Positions 17,881-25,466 of a stretch of 64,000 bases of DNA are shown piece after piece (position 1 is the first letter of the stretch; every line of letters begins with the position of its first letter). The translations under genes and the position numbers were made by a program. Where the stretch lies: contig NZ_KB731324.1 in assembly GCF_000353285.1 (NCBI RefSeq), positions 2,870,577 through 2,934,576 of the forward strand, read 5' to 3'. The notes beneath the pieces were generated by a model. The model did no database searches. It saw only the letters and a list, made by a program, of their open reading frames with translations, and was not told where the DNA came from. This stretch comes from Leptolyngbya boryana PCC 6306. GTDB taxonomy: Bacteria > Cyanobacteriota > Cyanobacteriia > Leptolyngbyales > Leptolyngbyaceae.

Positions 17881-18756
17881 CTAAGCCTTATTGAATTTAG
17901 TTCTGCTCCGCCAGAGTTCCAATGATTTCGTAGCGACAAACACTACGATAAATAAACAAAACTGAACCAGAACAATGCTTGGGCCTGAAGGAAAATTGAA
18001 AGCACCTGACACTAGCATTCCGGCAATGCTGCTTAATGCTCCGATCGCAACTGACCCTGCCAAATAGGGATTAAATCGATGGCTGATCAATTTCGCAGTC
18101 GAAGCTGGAATGACAAGAAACGCATTGACTAGCAAAATCCCGATCGCTTTAATCGCTACTGCTACCGTCAACGACAACAGCACCACAAATAAATAACGAT
18201 GAAACTGTACGGAAACACCTTGTACCTTAGCAACTGCCTGATTCAACGTTAAAAGAATCTGCTGTTTCAACGTCGCCATCAAGATCGTCACACTCACAAT
18301 CAGTAGCAATCCTGTCAGTGTGATATCTGCCCAATTGACTGCCAGAATATCTCCGAACAGCACGCCCATCAGATTGCCCCGATAGCCTTGAATAAACGTC
18401 GTCAGAATCACCCCGATCGCTAAAGCTCCCGACAGTACAATATTCAGAACACTATCGCTCCAAAGATTGGTTTGATCAATCAAATAAAGCACTGCTACGC
18501 CAAACAGTAACGTGAATGGTAACAGCGTCCAGTTTGGATCGATTTGTAGCAAAACGCCGATCGCGATTCCAACGAGTGCTGCATGACCCACCGCATGAGA
18601 AAAGAAAGACAACTGCCGCAACGCCACAAAACTGCCTAAAAAACCACACAACAATCCCATCAGTACCCCGGCAACGATCGCGCGCTGCATAAAGGGATAT
18701 TGCACAAGATTGATCAAATTAGTGCTGATGTCGGTAACGGCTAAAGGCAGATCCAT
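17881..18756 (-). CDS. znuB: Metal ABC transporter permease (ABC-3 family, ZnuB-like)
   Basis: This 291-residue, strongly hydrophobic protein has seven to nine membrane segments and the ABC-3 family signature region RQLSFFSHAVGHAALVGIAIG near residue 47. The loop with GDILAVNW is also present. It forms the membrane channel for Zn2+ or Mn2+ import. Its start overlaps the end of the ATPase gene by 38 nt. The His-rich binding protein of the operon favours zinc. The C-terminal residues run into the repeat region just upstream of the stop on the map. Confidence 0.88.
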   Translation of the reverse strand: MDLPLAVTDISTNLINLVQYPFMQRAIVAGVLMGLLCGFLGSFVALRQLSFFSHAVGHAALVGIAIGVLLQIDPNWTLLPFTLLFGVAVLYLIDQTNLWSDSVLNIVLSGALAIGVILTTFIQGYRGNLMGVLFGDILAVNWADITLTGLLLIVSVTILMATLKQQILLTLNQAVAKVQGVSVQFHRYLFVVLLSLTVAVAIKAIGILLVNAFLVIPASTAKLISHRFNPYLAGSVAIGALSSIAGMLVSGAFNFPSGPSIVLVQFCLFIVVFVATKSLELWRSRTKFNKA

Positions 18757-19444
18757 AAGTTTGTAGCAAATTATCGCGGGATAGAGCGACCTCCGGCTTG
18801 CCTGTGCAAACCAGCGATCGATTCAGACACAGAACATAATCGCAGTGCCGATTCACCATGTCTAGATCATGCGACACTTGCAGCACTGTCCAACGTTCTT
18901 CTTGCTGAAGCTCGTGCAGAAATTGATAAAATTCCGCCTCGCCCTGCACATCCACTTCTGCAAAAGCTTCATCCAAAATCAGCAATTTGCGAGGACTGAC
19001 TAAACAATATGCCAGTAAAACCCGCTTCAACTCGCCGCCGCTCAGCGTTCCGATCGCTTGATGATGTAAATGCAATGCATTCACTCGACGTAATGCAGTT
19101 GCTACGGCAGTGCGTTTCTGCCCTTTTCCCGTGTATCCCAATGCGACTAATTCTTCAACAGAAATCGGAAAGCTGCGATCGAAGATGAAATTTTGAGGCA
19201 TATAGCCAATCTGCGATCGCAAATTTCCCAAGCGTCGAATCGGACGACCGAAAATTTCGACCGTGCCCGTGGATTTGGGAAGTAAGTCCAGAATGGCTTG
19301 GACTAACGTACTTTTTCCAGAGCCGTTCGGACCCACGATCGCACTGAGACTGCCCGCCGGAATTTCAAACGAAATATTTTCGATCGCAGTGTATCGTCCC
19401 CGTTGTACCGTCAGTCCTTCGACTTTCAAAATAGAATCAATCAC
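18719..19444 (-). CDS. znuC: Metal ABC transporter ATP-binding protein (ZnuC-like)
   Basis: The 241-residue ATPase has Walker A GPNGSGKST, Q-loop IGYMPQNFIFDRSFPISVEE, signature LSGGELKRVLLAYCL, Walker B LLILDEAF and switch His VSHD. The MPQ and FPISVEE regions are typical of the zinc/manganese importer branch. Translation starts at a GTG whose GTGA overlaps the stop of the binding-protein gene, indicating coupling. It powers import together with the ABC-3 permease. Confidence 0.9.
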   Translation of the reverse strand: MIDSILKVEGLTVQRGRYTAIENISFEIPAGSLSAIVGPNGSGKSTLVQAILDLLPKSTGTVEIFGRPIRRLGNLRSQIGYMPQNFIFDRSFPISVEELVALGYTGKGQKRTAVATALRRVNALHLHHQAIGTLSGGELKRVLLAYCLVSPRKLLILDEAFAEVDVQGEAEFYQFLHELQQEERWTVLQVSHDLDMVNRHCDYVLCLNRSLVCTGKPEVALSRDNLLQTYGSAFSRYRHQH

Positions 19445-20409
19445 TTGAAGGCTTGTGTGAGAGTTTGCAAATTCGATCGCATTGCTGTGAGATAGTACTG
19501 AGGGTCAGTTTCTCCCGCTTCTAGAGAATCTAGAGGGCGTAACGTCACTTTGAGATCATTAGAAAGACTATTCAATAATTTGTTATCGACCCCTGGTTCA
19601 CTGAATAAGGCTTTCGCCTGAAATTGTTTGACTGCATCGACTGTGGCTTGCACATCGGCTGGAGAGAGTTGATCTTCAGGAATTTCAACCACCGCAACTT
19701 GTTTGAGGTCATACCGTTTTGCCAAGTAGGGAAAGGCATCGTGAAACGTGATAAAGGTACGGTCTTGAAAGGGTTTTAATGTTTGTTCAAATTCAGTATT
19801 GAGTGCTGCTAATTGTTGCAGATAAGCGGCTGCATTGGCTTCGTATTTCGATTTATTTTTAGGATCGGCGGCGATCAGCCCGTCTCGAATCGTGGTGACT
19901 TGCTGTTTGGCAAGTACGGGATCGAGCCAGACGTGCGGATTGCCGTCGCTATGGTCGTGATCATGTCCCGCTTCTTGCCCTGTTTTGACGACTTGCGAGG
20001 TTTCGCCGATCGGGGTAATCCCTTTGCTGGCATCGATCACTTTGAGTTTAGTGTTTTGTGCGCTTTTGATGGTGTCGTCGAGAAATTCTTCCATGCCTAA
20101 GCCGTTTTTGACGACGACATCAGTTTCGCTCAAGGCTTTGACATCAGCCGGAGTAGATTGATATTCATGCACCTCGGTTCCAGGTTTGAGCAGGATATCA
20201 ACTTGTGCCGCATCGCCTGCAACGGCTTTGGTGAAGAGATAGACCGGGAGAAAAGTGGCGACGACGCGCAATTTCTTCTCAGAATTCGCAGCAGGGGAAG
20301 ACTGGACATCTCCAGTCGTTTGGGGAGGCGGGGCGGACTGTGTACAACTTGTGAGCAGTCCAAAGATGAGTAGAGAGGTAGCACAAGCGATCGTCGATTT
20401 CCTTCTCAT
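19441..20409 (-). CDS. znuA: Metal-binding lipoprotein of ABC importer (ZnuA-like)
   Basis: About 322 residues from the ATG at 20409, which has GGAG nine bases upstream; upstream ATGs exist near 20445-20448. MRRKSTIACATSLLIFGLLTSC is a lipoprotein signal with lipobox LTSC. The mature part is an A-I cluster metal-binding protein: VATFLPVYLFTKAVAGD, a metal-site His in EVHEY, a short His/Asp loop GHDHDHSDGNPHVWLDP, and ITFHDAFPYLAKRY. The His-rich loop is shorter than in many ZnuA proteins but points to Zn2+. It is the first gene of the znuACB-like operon. Confidence 0.9.
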   Translation of the reverse strand: MRRKSTIACATSLLIFGLLTSCTQSAPPPQTTGDVQSSPAANSEKKLRVVATFLPVYLFTKAVAGDAAQVDILLKPGTEVHEYQSTPADVKALSETDVVVKNGLGMEEFLDDTIKSAQNTKLKVIDASKGITPIGETSQVVKTGQEAGHDHDHSDGNPHVWLDPVLAKQQVTTIRDGLIAADPKNKSKYEANAAAYLQQLAALNTEFEQTLKPFQDRTFITFHDAFPYLAKRYDLKQVAVVEIPEDQLSPADVQATVDAVKQFQAKALFSEPGVDNKLLNSLSNDLKVTLRPLDSLEAGETDPQYYLTAMRSNLQTLTQAFK

Positions 20410-20452
20410 GAGAGACACTCCAACCGATGAAAAGACGAATTTCATCATACAG

Positions 20453-20467
20453 TGAGAATGAGTCTCA
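20453..20467. promoter_or_regulatory. Fur-family (probable Zur) operator
   Basis: TGAGAAT-G-AGTCTCA is a 7-1-7 inverted repeat with six of seven paired positions. It extends into the perfect palindrome AATGAGTCTCATT at 20457-20469. Its centre lies about 50 bases upstream of the znuA start at 20409. Fur-family boxes have the form TGAnAAT-n-ATTnTCA, and the gene context argues for the zinc sensor Zur. Confidence 0.65.
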
Positions 20468-20571
20468 TTTTAATTGATCTGAATTTCTTAATCGATTTCT
20501 CACTCTGGGATAAAACGGTTCTGTCGCCTCGGAGCGATTCTCAGAAACGCTGATAAATGTTCTATCATTAC

Positions 20572-21006
20572 TTATGATTGTGCTGGTAATCGTTGAAATT
20601 CCAGCCCGACTTGAATAAAATGTGCATCTTCAGTGAGGACGTGAAGAATGCCAAACTCCTGCATCACTGCCATTGAAGTGAGATCCGTGAAAGAAATCTG
20701 TGGTTTATCGAGATACTTCAGGCGTAGGGTTGGGGCTTGGGAAAAGCGCGTTTCATCTATCTGAATCAGTTGAAATTGGTCGGTAGAGAATGCGGCAGAA
20801 AGTTGAAGCATTGCTTTCTGTGCTTGATAGGCATTGAGGCGCTTAAAAAATAAGGTAAAGGTTTCGTCTAGGACGAACGTTGTTGTGTAGATCAGTGTTT
20901 TTTGTTTAAGTAGAGTGCGATAGAGAGTTGCAACTTGTTGGTGTCGCCGTTCTCCAGCATCGTTTAAGGTTAACCATCCCCAAGTATCGATCAAAATGGA
21001 ATTAAC
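20572..21006 (-). CDS. PIN-domain toxin (VapC-like ribonuclease)
   Basis: The 144-residue protein starts MVNSILIDTWGW at the ATG that overlaps the upstream antitoxin-like gene by five bases. The PIN acidic residues are visible: Asp8, Glu49 in LDET, Asp109 in SFTDLTSMAVM and Asp128 in TEDAHF. Together these bind Mg2+ for RNA cleavage. A C-terminal QVGLEFQRLP segment is common in cyanobacterial VapC-like proteins. It is paired with the small gene at 21002-21220. RNA target unknown. Confidence 0.8.
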   Translation of the reverse strand, partial: VNSILIDTWGWLTLNDAGERRHQQVATLYRTLLKQKTLIYTTTFVLDETFTLFFKRLNAYQAQKAMLQLSAAFSTDQFQLIQIDETRFSQAPTLRLKYLDKPQISFTDLTSMAVMQEFGILHVLTEDAHFIQVGLEFQRLPAQS

Positions 21007-21220
21007 CATAGAGTGTGTCATCGATCGAGCTTGCAAGATGACCGTGGGTATTTGAGCCGACAAATTCAATTAGAGGGTCAACTGTTGTGGGATCGTTCAG
21101 CGGAAGAGGGGGGGTTTTCTGTAGAGTTTCGACCCACTGGAGCAGAAGAATCACTTGACGATCGCTCAGATCAGAAATCGCTTCAATCAGTTGTTGGCGC
21201 GGTGTAGTTTGGGAGTTCAT
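21002..21220 (-). CDS. Antitoxin-like partner of the PIN toxin
   Basis: This is a 72-residue protein from the ATG at 21220. The N-terminal half, QQLIEAISDLSDRQVILLLQWVETLQ, is helical and could be a DNA-binding or dimerisation part. The C-terminal part, LIEFVGSNTHGHLASSIDDTLYG, is the kind of short tail that occupies a PIN active site. The stop overlaps the toxin start by five bases, typical of type II toxin-antitoxin pairs. I do not recognise a precise family, so the assignment relies on position and size. Confidence 0.65.
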   Translation of the reverse strand: MNSQTTPRQQLIEAISDLSDRQVILLLQWVETLQKTPPLPLNDPTTVDPLIEFVGSNTHGHLASSIDDTLYG

Positions 21221-21299
21221 TGTATGGAATGAGGTGTAACTCGGCTTCATTTTAGCAAGGATGAGATTGAGTTTTATTTGGGCGATCGCTCAGACAAAA

Positions 21300-21336
21300 T
21301 TAGACCTCCAAAGATTTGGAAACCTCGGAGGTCTAA
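21300..21336 (-). terminator. Rho-independent terminator of the peroxiredoxin gene
   Basis: TTAGACCTCC at 21300-21309 pairs with GGAGGTCTAA at 21327-21336. On the minus strand the stem is followed by ATTTTG. It lies 26 bases downstream of the peroxiredoxin stop codon. Confidence 0.7.
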
Positions 21337-21361
21337 GCTCTATGTGATCGTTTTGAACAAA

Positions 21362-21904
21362 CTACTGAAGCTCTGCCAATGTCGCCAGTACTTCACGACT
21401 ATGGACGATCGGATTCACCCCTGTAAACGTCGCCCGCAAAATTCCTTCAGGGTCAATAATGAAGGTGTGCCGCGCCGATCGAACTCCGATCCAAGACCCA
21501 TACGCCTTGCTGATTGTGCCTTTCTCATCTGCCAATAACGGGAATTTCAACCCTTCAGAATCACAAAAGTCACTGTGAGAATTCACATCATCTGCACTAA
21601 TCCCCAACACTTGCGTATTGCGATCGCGATATTTCGGCAAATCTTCCTGAAATTTTCGCGCCTCTAATGTACAGCCCGGTGTAAAGTCAGCCGGGTAAAA
21701 ATATGCCACAACCCATTGACCACGGTAGTCTGAGAGCGAAACCATGCCTGCGTCAGAATTGCTCGGCAAGGTAAATTCGGGTGCAGGTTTATTAATCTCA
21801 GGGAGCACTCCCCCCATGGCAAACGCTGGAAAAGTGAAGCTCAGGCTGGCAACGATCGCCAGCACACTACTGAAAAATCCAAGGATGAGAGTTCGACGGG
21901 TCAT
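21362..21904 (-). CDS. Peroxiredoxin, PrxQ/BCP type, with signal peptide
   Basis: About 180 residues from the ATG at 21904. An N-terminal signal (RRTLILGFF...SFTFPAFA) precedes the mature MGGVLPEINKPAPEFTLPS. The peroxidatic Cys lies in FTPGCTLEARKFQE (about Cys78). There is no Cys five residues later as in classical PrxQ; another Cys sits in SDFCDSEG (about 114). It reduces peroxides using thioredoxin. The signal suggests the periplasm or thylakoid lumen. The twin Arg in MTRRTLI could be a weak Tat signal. The pucC-family gene lies 31 nt upstream on the same strand. Confidence 0.88.
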   Translation of the reverse strand: MTRRTLILGFFSSVLAIVASLSFTFPAFAMGGVLPEINKPAPEFTLPSNSDAGMVSLSDYRGQWVVAYFYPADFTPGCTLEARKFQEDLPKYRDRNTQVLGISADDVNSHSDFCDSEGLKFPLLADEKGTISKAYGSWIGVRSARHTFIIDPEGILRATFTGVNPIVHSREVLATLAELQ

Positions 21905-21934
21905 AAGCAACAAAACTTAATAAAAACACATCTT

Positions 21935-23329
21935 CTAATCTAACTCTCCTTGCAAAATTGTCGAGATTGCAGCTTTCGTCTTCAAATGAAACGCTTTCAC
22001 ATCGACACGATTGAGTAAGGTCACGGCGATCAACATGCCGATCGCTTGCAGCCCAAACACAAGCGCATAAGCCAAGGTCAAATTCGGGAAAATGGCTTTT
22101 CCTAAATCCAAAGCACCCCCACCCATAACCGTTGCTAACGCTCTCGCCAACGCCTGCGCCAAACCCCAAGCACCAATGAATGTTCCCGCCGTTTCAACTG
22201 CTGTGAGATCAAGCATCAAACTCAATGCTCCAGTTGTGGTCACGCCGGAAGCTAGCCCAAATAAGAACAATCCGCTTTGCAAAAGCTTTGGATTTGCCAT
22301 AAAGCCCGCAAAGATGAGCAACGTCATACAAGCCGCAACGAGCACACAGCCGAGCTTTGCAGTTCTGGTTTTCCCTAACCGTGGCACGATCGCAAAGCCA
22401 GCACTACTAATGCCAACCAAGGTTCCCGTACCCCAAAACGCATTTAATCGAGTCGTCTCGGACACCGACATCTTGAACACTTGCCCACCATACGATTCCA
22501 TCACTGCGTCTTGCATAAATAAGCTAATCGTCATCAAGAGCAAGAAAGAGAAAAATAATCCTGTTTGTGGAGAAGCGGTTAACACGCGGACTGCACGACC
22601 CAATGTAATTTGATCTTCGCGATCGTTGTCTTGCGATCGCGTTGCAAAGTGCGAATACTTTTTCTCAACTCCCAACGTTGCTAAGATACAAAGCCCGCAA
22701 ACAATCCCTGGAACGATCATAAATAAGCGATCGACGGCTGGACGCAACTGTTCGAGTGGAATACTGCCCTCAGTCGGCAACAATCGAGAACTCAGAATTG
22801 CACCCAGAACAATTCCAACCATCAACATTGACCAAACGACCCCGACGAGTCTCGATCGATTGTCTTCCTCGGACACATCGACCAGCAAGGCGGCAAAAGG
22901 CGTGGAGCCTGCACTCAAGGTCAATCCATACAGTGCAAAGACCAATCCCAATACGACAAGCCACATCTGAGTCGGCGCTGCCCATCCTACAGATTGCAAG
23001 CTCGCGCCCAATTGCCACATGACTTGAACCGCGAGAAATGCCGCGATCGCAAACAGTCCTGAAGCAATCCAAACGTAGCCTGTGCGGTGATAGCCTGCGA
23101 TCGGCTTCGCATCAGACAGTTGCCCAAACCATAAGCGCGCCGGAGCCATGAATTGATGAACTGCGATCGCACTGGCTGCGAGGGTTGCTGGAATTGCCAG
23201 TTCTTTAATCATGATGCGGTTCAAAACCCCCAAGGTTAGCACTGACATCATGCCGAGTCCCATCTGGTACAACCCAAGTTGAAACATCGTGAAAAGCTTG
23301 ATTTTAGAAGGTGTTTTTACCGCTTCCAT
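21935..23329 (-). CDS. PucC/BCH-family MFS transporter
   Basis: About 464 residues from the ATG at 23329, with 12 predicted membrane segments. It opens with KLFTMFQLGLYQMGLGMMSVLTLGVLNRIMIKELAIPATLAAS, typical of the PucC (BCH1/BCH2) branch of the major facilitator superfamily, followed by RLWFGQLSDAKPIAGYHRTGYVW. In phototrophs these proteins are linked to (bacterio)chlorophyll delivery or light-harvesting complex assembly; the cyanobacterial role is not settled. It is probably co-transcribed with the downstream peroxiredoxin. Confidence 0.88.
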   Translation of the reverse strand: MEAVKTPSKIKLFTMFQLGLYQMGLGMMSVLTLGVLNRIMIKELAIPATLAASAIAVHQFMAPARLWFGQLSDAKPIAGYHRTGYVWIASGLFAIAAFLAVQVMWQLGASLQSVGWAAPTQMWLVVLGLVFALYGLTLSAGSTPFAALLVDVSEEDNRSRLVGVVWSMLMVGIVLGAILSSRLLPTEGSIPLEQLRPAVDRLFMIVPGIVCGLCILATLGVEKKYSHFATRSQDNDREDQITLGRAVRVLTASPQTGLFFSFLLLMTISLFMQDAVMESYGGQVFKMSVSETTRLNAFWGTGTLVGISSAGFAIVPRLGKTRTAKLGCVLVAACMTLLIFAGFMANPKLLQSGLFLFGLASGVTTTGALSLMLDLTAVETAGTFIGAWGLAQALARALATVMGGGALDLGKAIFPNLTLAYALVFGLQAIGMLIAVTLLNRVDVKAFHLKTKAAISTILQGELD

Positions 23330-23460
23330 AACAAAATCTAACACTGCGAATTGATATTCATTAGCTTACGGTAGTCGCTAGGTCGTTCTAAAGGCGAATG
23401 TCAGAATTGAAATCAATTATTAAACTTAAAATAACGTTACAAACGCAAAGTGAGATCTGC

Positions 23461-24414
23461 ATGGAAACATTGATGACGCTCGGCAAAACGGATTTGAAGG
23501 TTCCATCCCTGTGCATTGGAACTTGGGCGTGGGGCGATTCGTTGTTCTGGAGCTTTGGCAAAGAGTATGGAGAAGCAGATCTAAAACAGGCATTTGATCA
23601 AGCGATCGCTGCGGGTGCAACGTTTTTTGATACGGCTGAAATTTACGGATTGGGAAAGTCTGAGCAGTTTATCGGTCAGTTTATGCGGCAGAATCCGCAG
23701 CCGATTCAAATTGCGACCAAGTATATGCCCCTGCCGTGGCGCTTCAATGCGGATGCGGTGCATGATGCGGTGACAGCAAGTTTGCAGCGTTTGGGCGTAG
23801 ATTCGATCGCGCTATATCAAGTGCATATGCCGTTTGACTTTTTTATGAGTAAAAAAACGCTGATGGAAGCGTTAGCCGCAGAAGTCGATCGCGGACGGAT
23901 TCAAGCGATCGGCGTGAGTAATTATTCGGCAGATCAGATGCGAGAGGCACAAGGGTATCTCGCAGCAAAGGGAGTGCCGCTTGCTGTGAATCAAGTCCGA
24001 TATTCGCTGCTGAATCGCGAGATTGAGGCAAATGGGATTTTTGACACGGCAAAAGATTTAGGCGTAACAATTCTGGCTTATAGTCCACTTGCTCAAGGGT
24101 TACTGACTGGCAAATATAAGCCGGAGAATGCAGATTCAGTGACCGGAGCGAGAAAGCTTGATCCAAAATTTAGTCGGCAGGGGTTAGAGAAACTGATGCC
24201 TGTGATTGAGCAGTTAACGGAGATTGGGAAAAAGTACGATCGCACTCCGGCTCAGGTGGCGTTGAATTGGTTGATTGCTCAGGGCAATGTGATTCCAATT
24301 CCGGGTGCAAAAACGGCAAGTCAGGCAGAACAAAATGCAGGAGCAATGGGCTGGACGATGGAACCGGAAGAGTTAACGAAATTGGATGCGCTAACGAGAA
24401 GCTATCGTAAGTAA
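23461..24414 (+). CDS. Aldo/keto reductase
   Basis: About 317 residues, starting at the ATG 23461 with METLMTLGKTDLKVPSLCIGTWAWGD. An in-frame upstream ATG at 23398 would add 21 residues that do not look like the family. The (beta/alpha)8 fold has catalytic Asp-Tyr in FFDTAEIYG, Lys in IATKY and His in YQVHMP. The NADPH-binding end is IPGAKTASQAEQNAGAMGW. It reduces aldehydes or ketones; the substrate is unknown. Divergent from the pucC-family gene. Confidence 0.9.
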   Translation: METLMTLGKTDLKVPSLCIGTWAWGDSLFWSFGKEYGEADLKQAFDQAIAAGATFFDTAEIYGLGKSEQFIGQFMRQNPQPIQIATKYMPLPWRFNADAVHDAVTASLQRLGVDSIALYQVHMPFDFFMSKKTLMEALAAEVDRGRIQAIGVSNYSADQMREAQGYLAAKGVPLAVNQVRYSLLNREIEANGIFDTAKDLGVTILAYSPLAQGLLTGKYKPENADSVTGARKLDPKFSRQGLEKLMPVIEQLTEIGKKYDRTPAQVALNWLIAQGNVIPIPGAKTASQAEQNAGAMGWTMEPEELTKLDALTRSYRK

Positions 24415-24424
24415 GAGCAATCCG

Positions 24425-24460
24425 GAGATGGCTAGAAATTATGAGAATTCTAGCCATCTC
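24425..24460. terminator. Terminator hairpin between convergent genes
   Basis: A perfect 13-bp stem (GAGATGGCTAGAA at 24425-24437, complement at 24448-24460) has a 10-nt loop. It lies 11 bases after the aldo/keto reductase stop, followed by TAAAAGGATCTTTTT. It can serve both convergent genes. Confidence 0.75.
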
Positions 24461-24494
24461 TAAAAGGATCTTTTTATACCTTCAAAATATCCTC

Positions 24495-25337
24495 TTAGGC
24501 GTTATGGTCTAACCAAGCTGTCAAATCCTCGCTCTGGGTGAAGTCTAACAAGGCTTCGCCTAACGCTTCCAATTGCTCGATCGACAATGCTTCAACTTGA
24601 GCAGTGAGTTCTGGTGAAGGAGCACCAACTCGACGAGTGAGTTGTTTTAAGATCAGCGATCGCTCCCGCTGTTCTCCTTCTCGTAAAATCTCCTGATACC
24701 AGGGTGATTCTCGCAGTACTGCCATATCCCACCTCATGATTTGCCGCACAACTTCACTACTCATCACAAAACTAGCAAAAAATGCCAGCAGTGATTCCAA
24801 TTCTACTAATTGCTCGTCCCTGCGCAATTGATTTAAGGCACGTTGTACCACAGTCGTCTCTCCACCATTCTTCAGCACGGGGACAAACGGCAAAAGTGCG
24901 TTCAACGATTGCTCAAATACGATCGTCGCTTCGACTTCCCATAGGTTAATCACGTGGTAATCTTGCCGCACCGCTAGCCCCATGAAATTTGATTCGTAGC
25001 GATTGAGAATCGTGACTGTAGATGCGGGGGGCAAGATGTTGATTAAGACTGGATAGGTCGGGAGGCTGTACTTCTCTTCAGCTAGAGCTGCATACGCTCG
25101 CATTCGCACGGGCAACTTGTCGTTGTAGCGCAACTGCAACTCATTGAGAATTAGAAACTCTCCCTGCGTGGGACTGTAAGCTTTTACCAAAACATCGTTT
25201 TCTCGACTGACCCACTGAAAGTCAGATCCGAGGATTCCTTGAGCAATCACATCGGGTTGCTGAGTTACCCATTGCACCCAGGCAGTCGGTGCCAGACTAA
25301 TGAGACGTTTACTACCAATATCAGCTTTTTTGACCAC
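24495..25337 (-). CDS. Rpn-type PD-(D/E)XK nuclease with DUF4351-like tail
   Basis: The 280-residue protein starts at a GTG. The N-terminal two thirds resemble the Rpn/transposase-31-like nuclease family of cyanobacteria: DFQWVSRENDVLVKAYSP, then GEFLILNELQLRYNDKLPVRMRAYAAL with the E-x-Q catalytic pair. The C-terminal RERSLILKQLTRRVGAPSPELTAQVEALSIEQLEALGEALLDF is the DUF4351 helical tail. Such genes are abundant in cyanobacteria. Rpn proteins are nicking nucleases linked to recombination or phage defence. Specific role unknown. Confidence 0.75.
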   Translation of the reverse strand: MVKKADIGSKRLISLAPTAWVQWVTQQPDVIAQGILGSDFQWVSRENDVLVKAYSPTQGEFLILNELQLRYNDKLPVRMRAYAALAEEKYSLPTYPVLINILPPASTVTILNRYESNFMGLAVRQDYHVINLWEVEATIVFEQSLNALLPFVPVLKNGGETTVVQRALNQLRRDEQLVELESLLAFFASFVMSSEVVRQIMRWDMAVLRESPWYQEILREGEQRERSLILKQLTRRVGAPSPELTAQVEALSIEQLEALGEALLDFTQSEDLTAWLDHNA

Positions 25338-25428
25338 AGACTATCGTTGAGAAGTAGTTCAAATAGCCTACCATCTTTTGATTGAAGTCGTAGATTTTGC
25401 CGAATGAGTGGGTGAATTCAATCTCAAA

Positions 25429-25458
25429 AAGTCGGATTCTTTGAGAAAAATCCGACTT
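25429..25458 (-). terminator. Rho-independent terminator of uvrB
   Basis: AAGTCGGATT at 25429-25438 pairs with AATCCGACTT at 25449-25458. On the minus strand the stem is followed by TTTTTGAG, just after the uvrB stop codon. Confidence 0.8.
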
Positions 25459-25466
25459 CTACTCGA

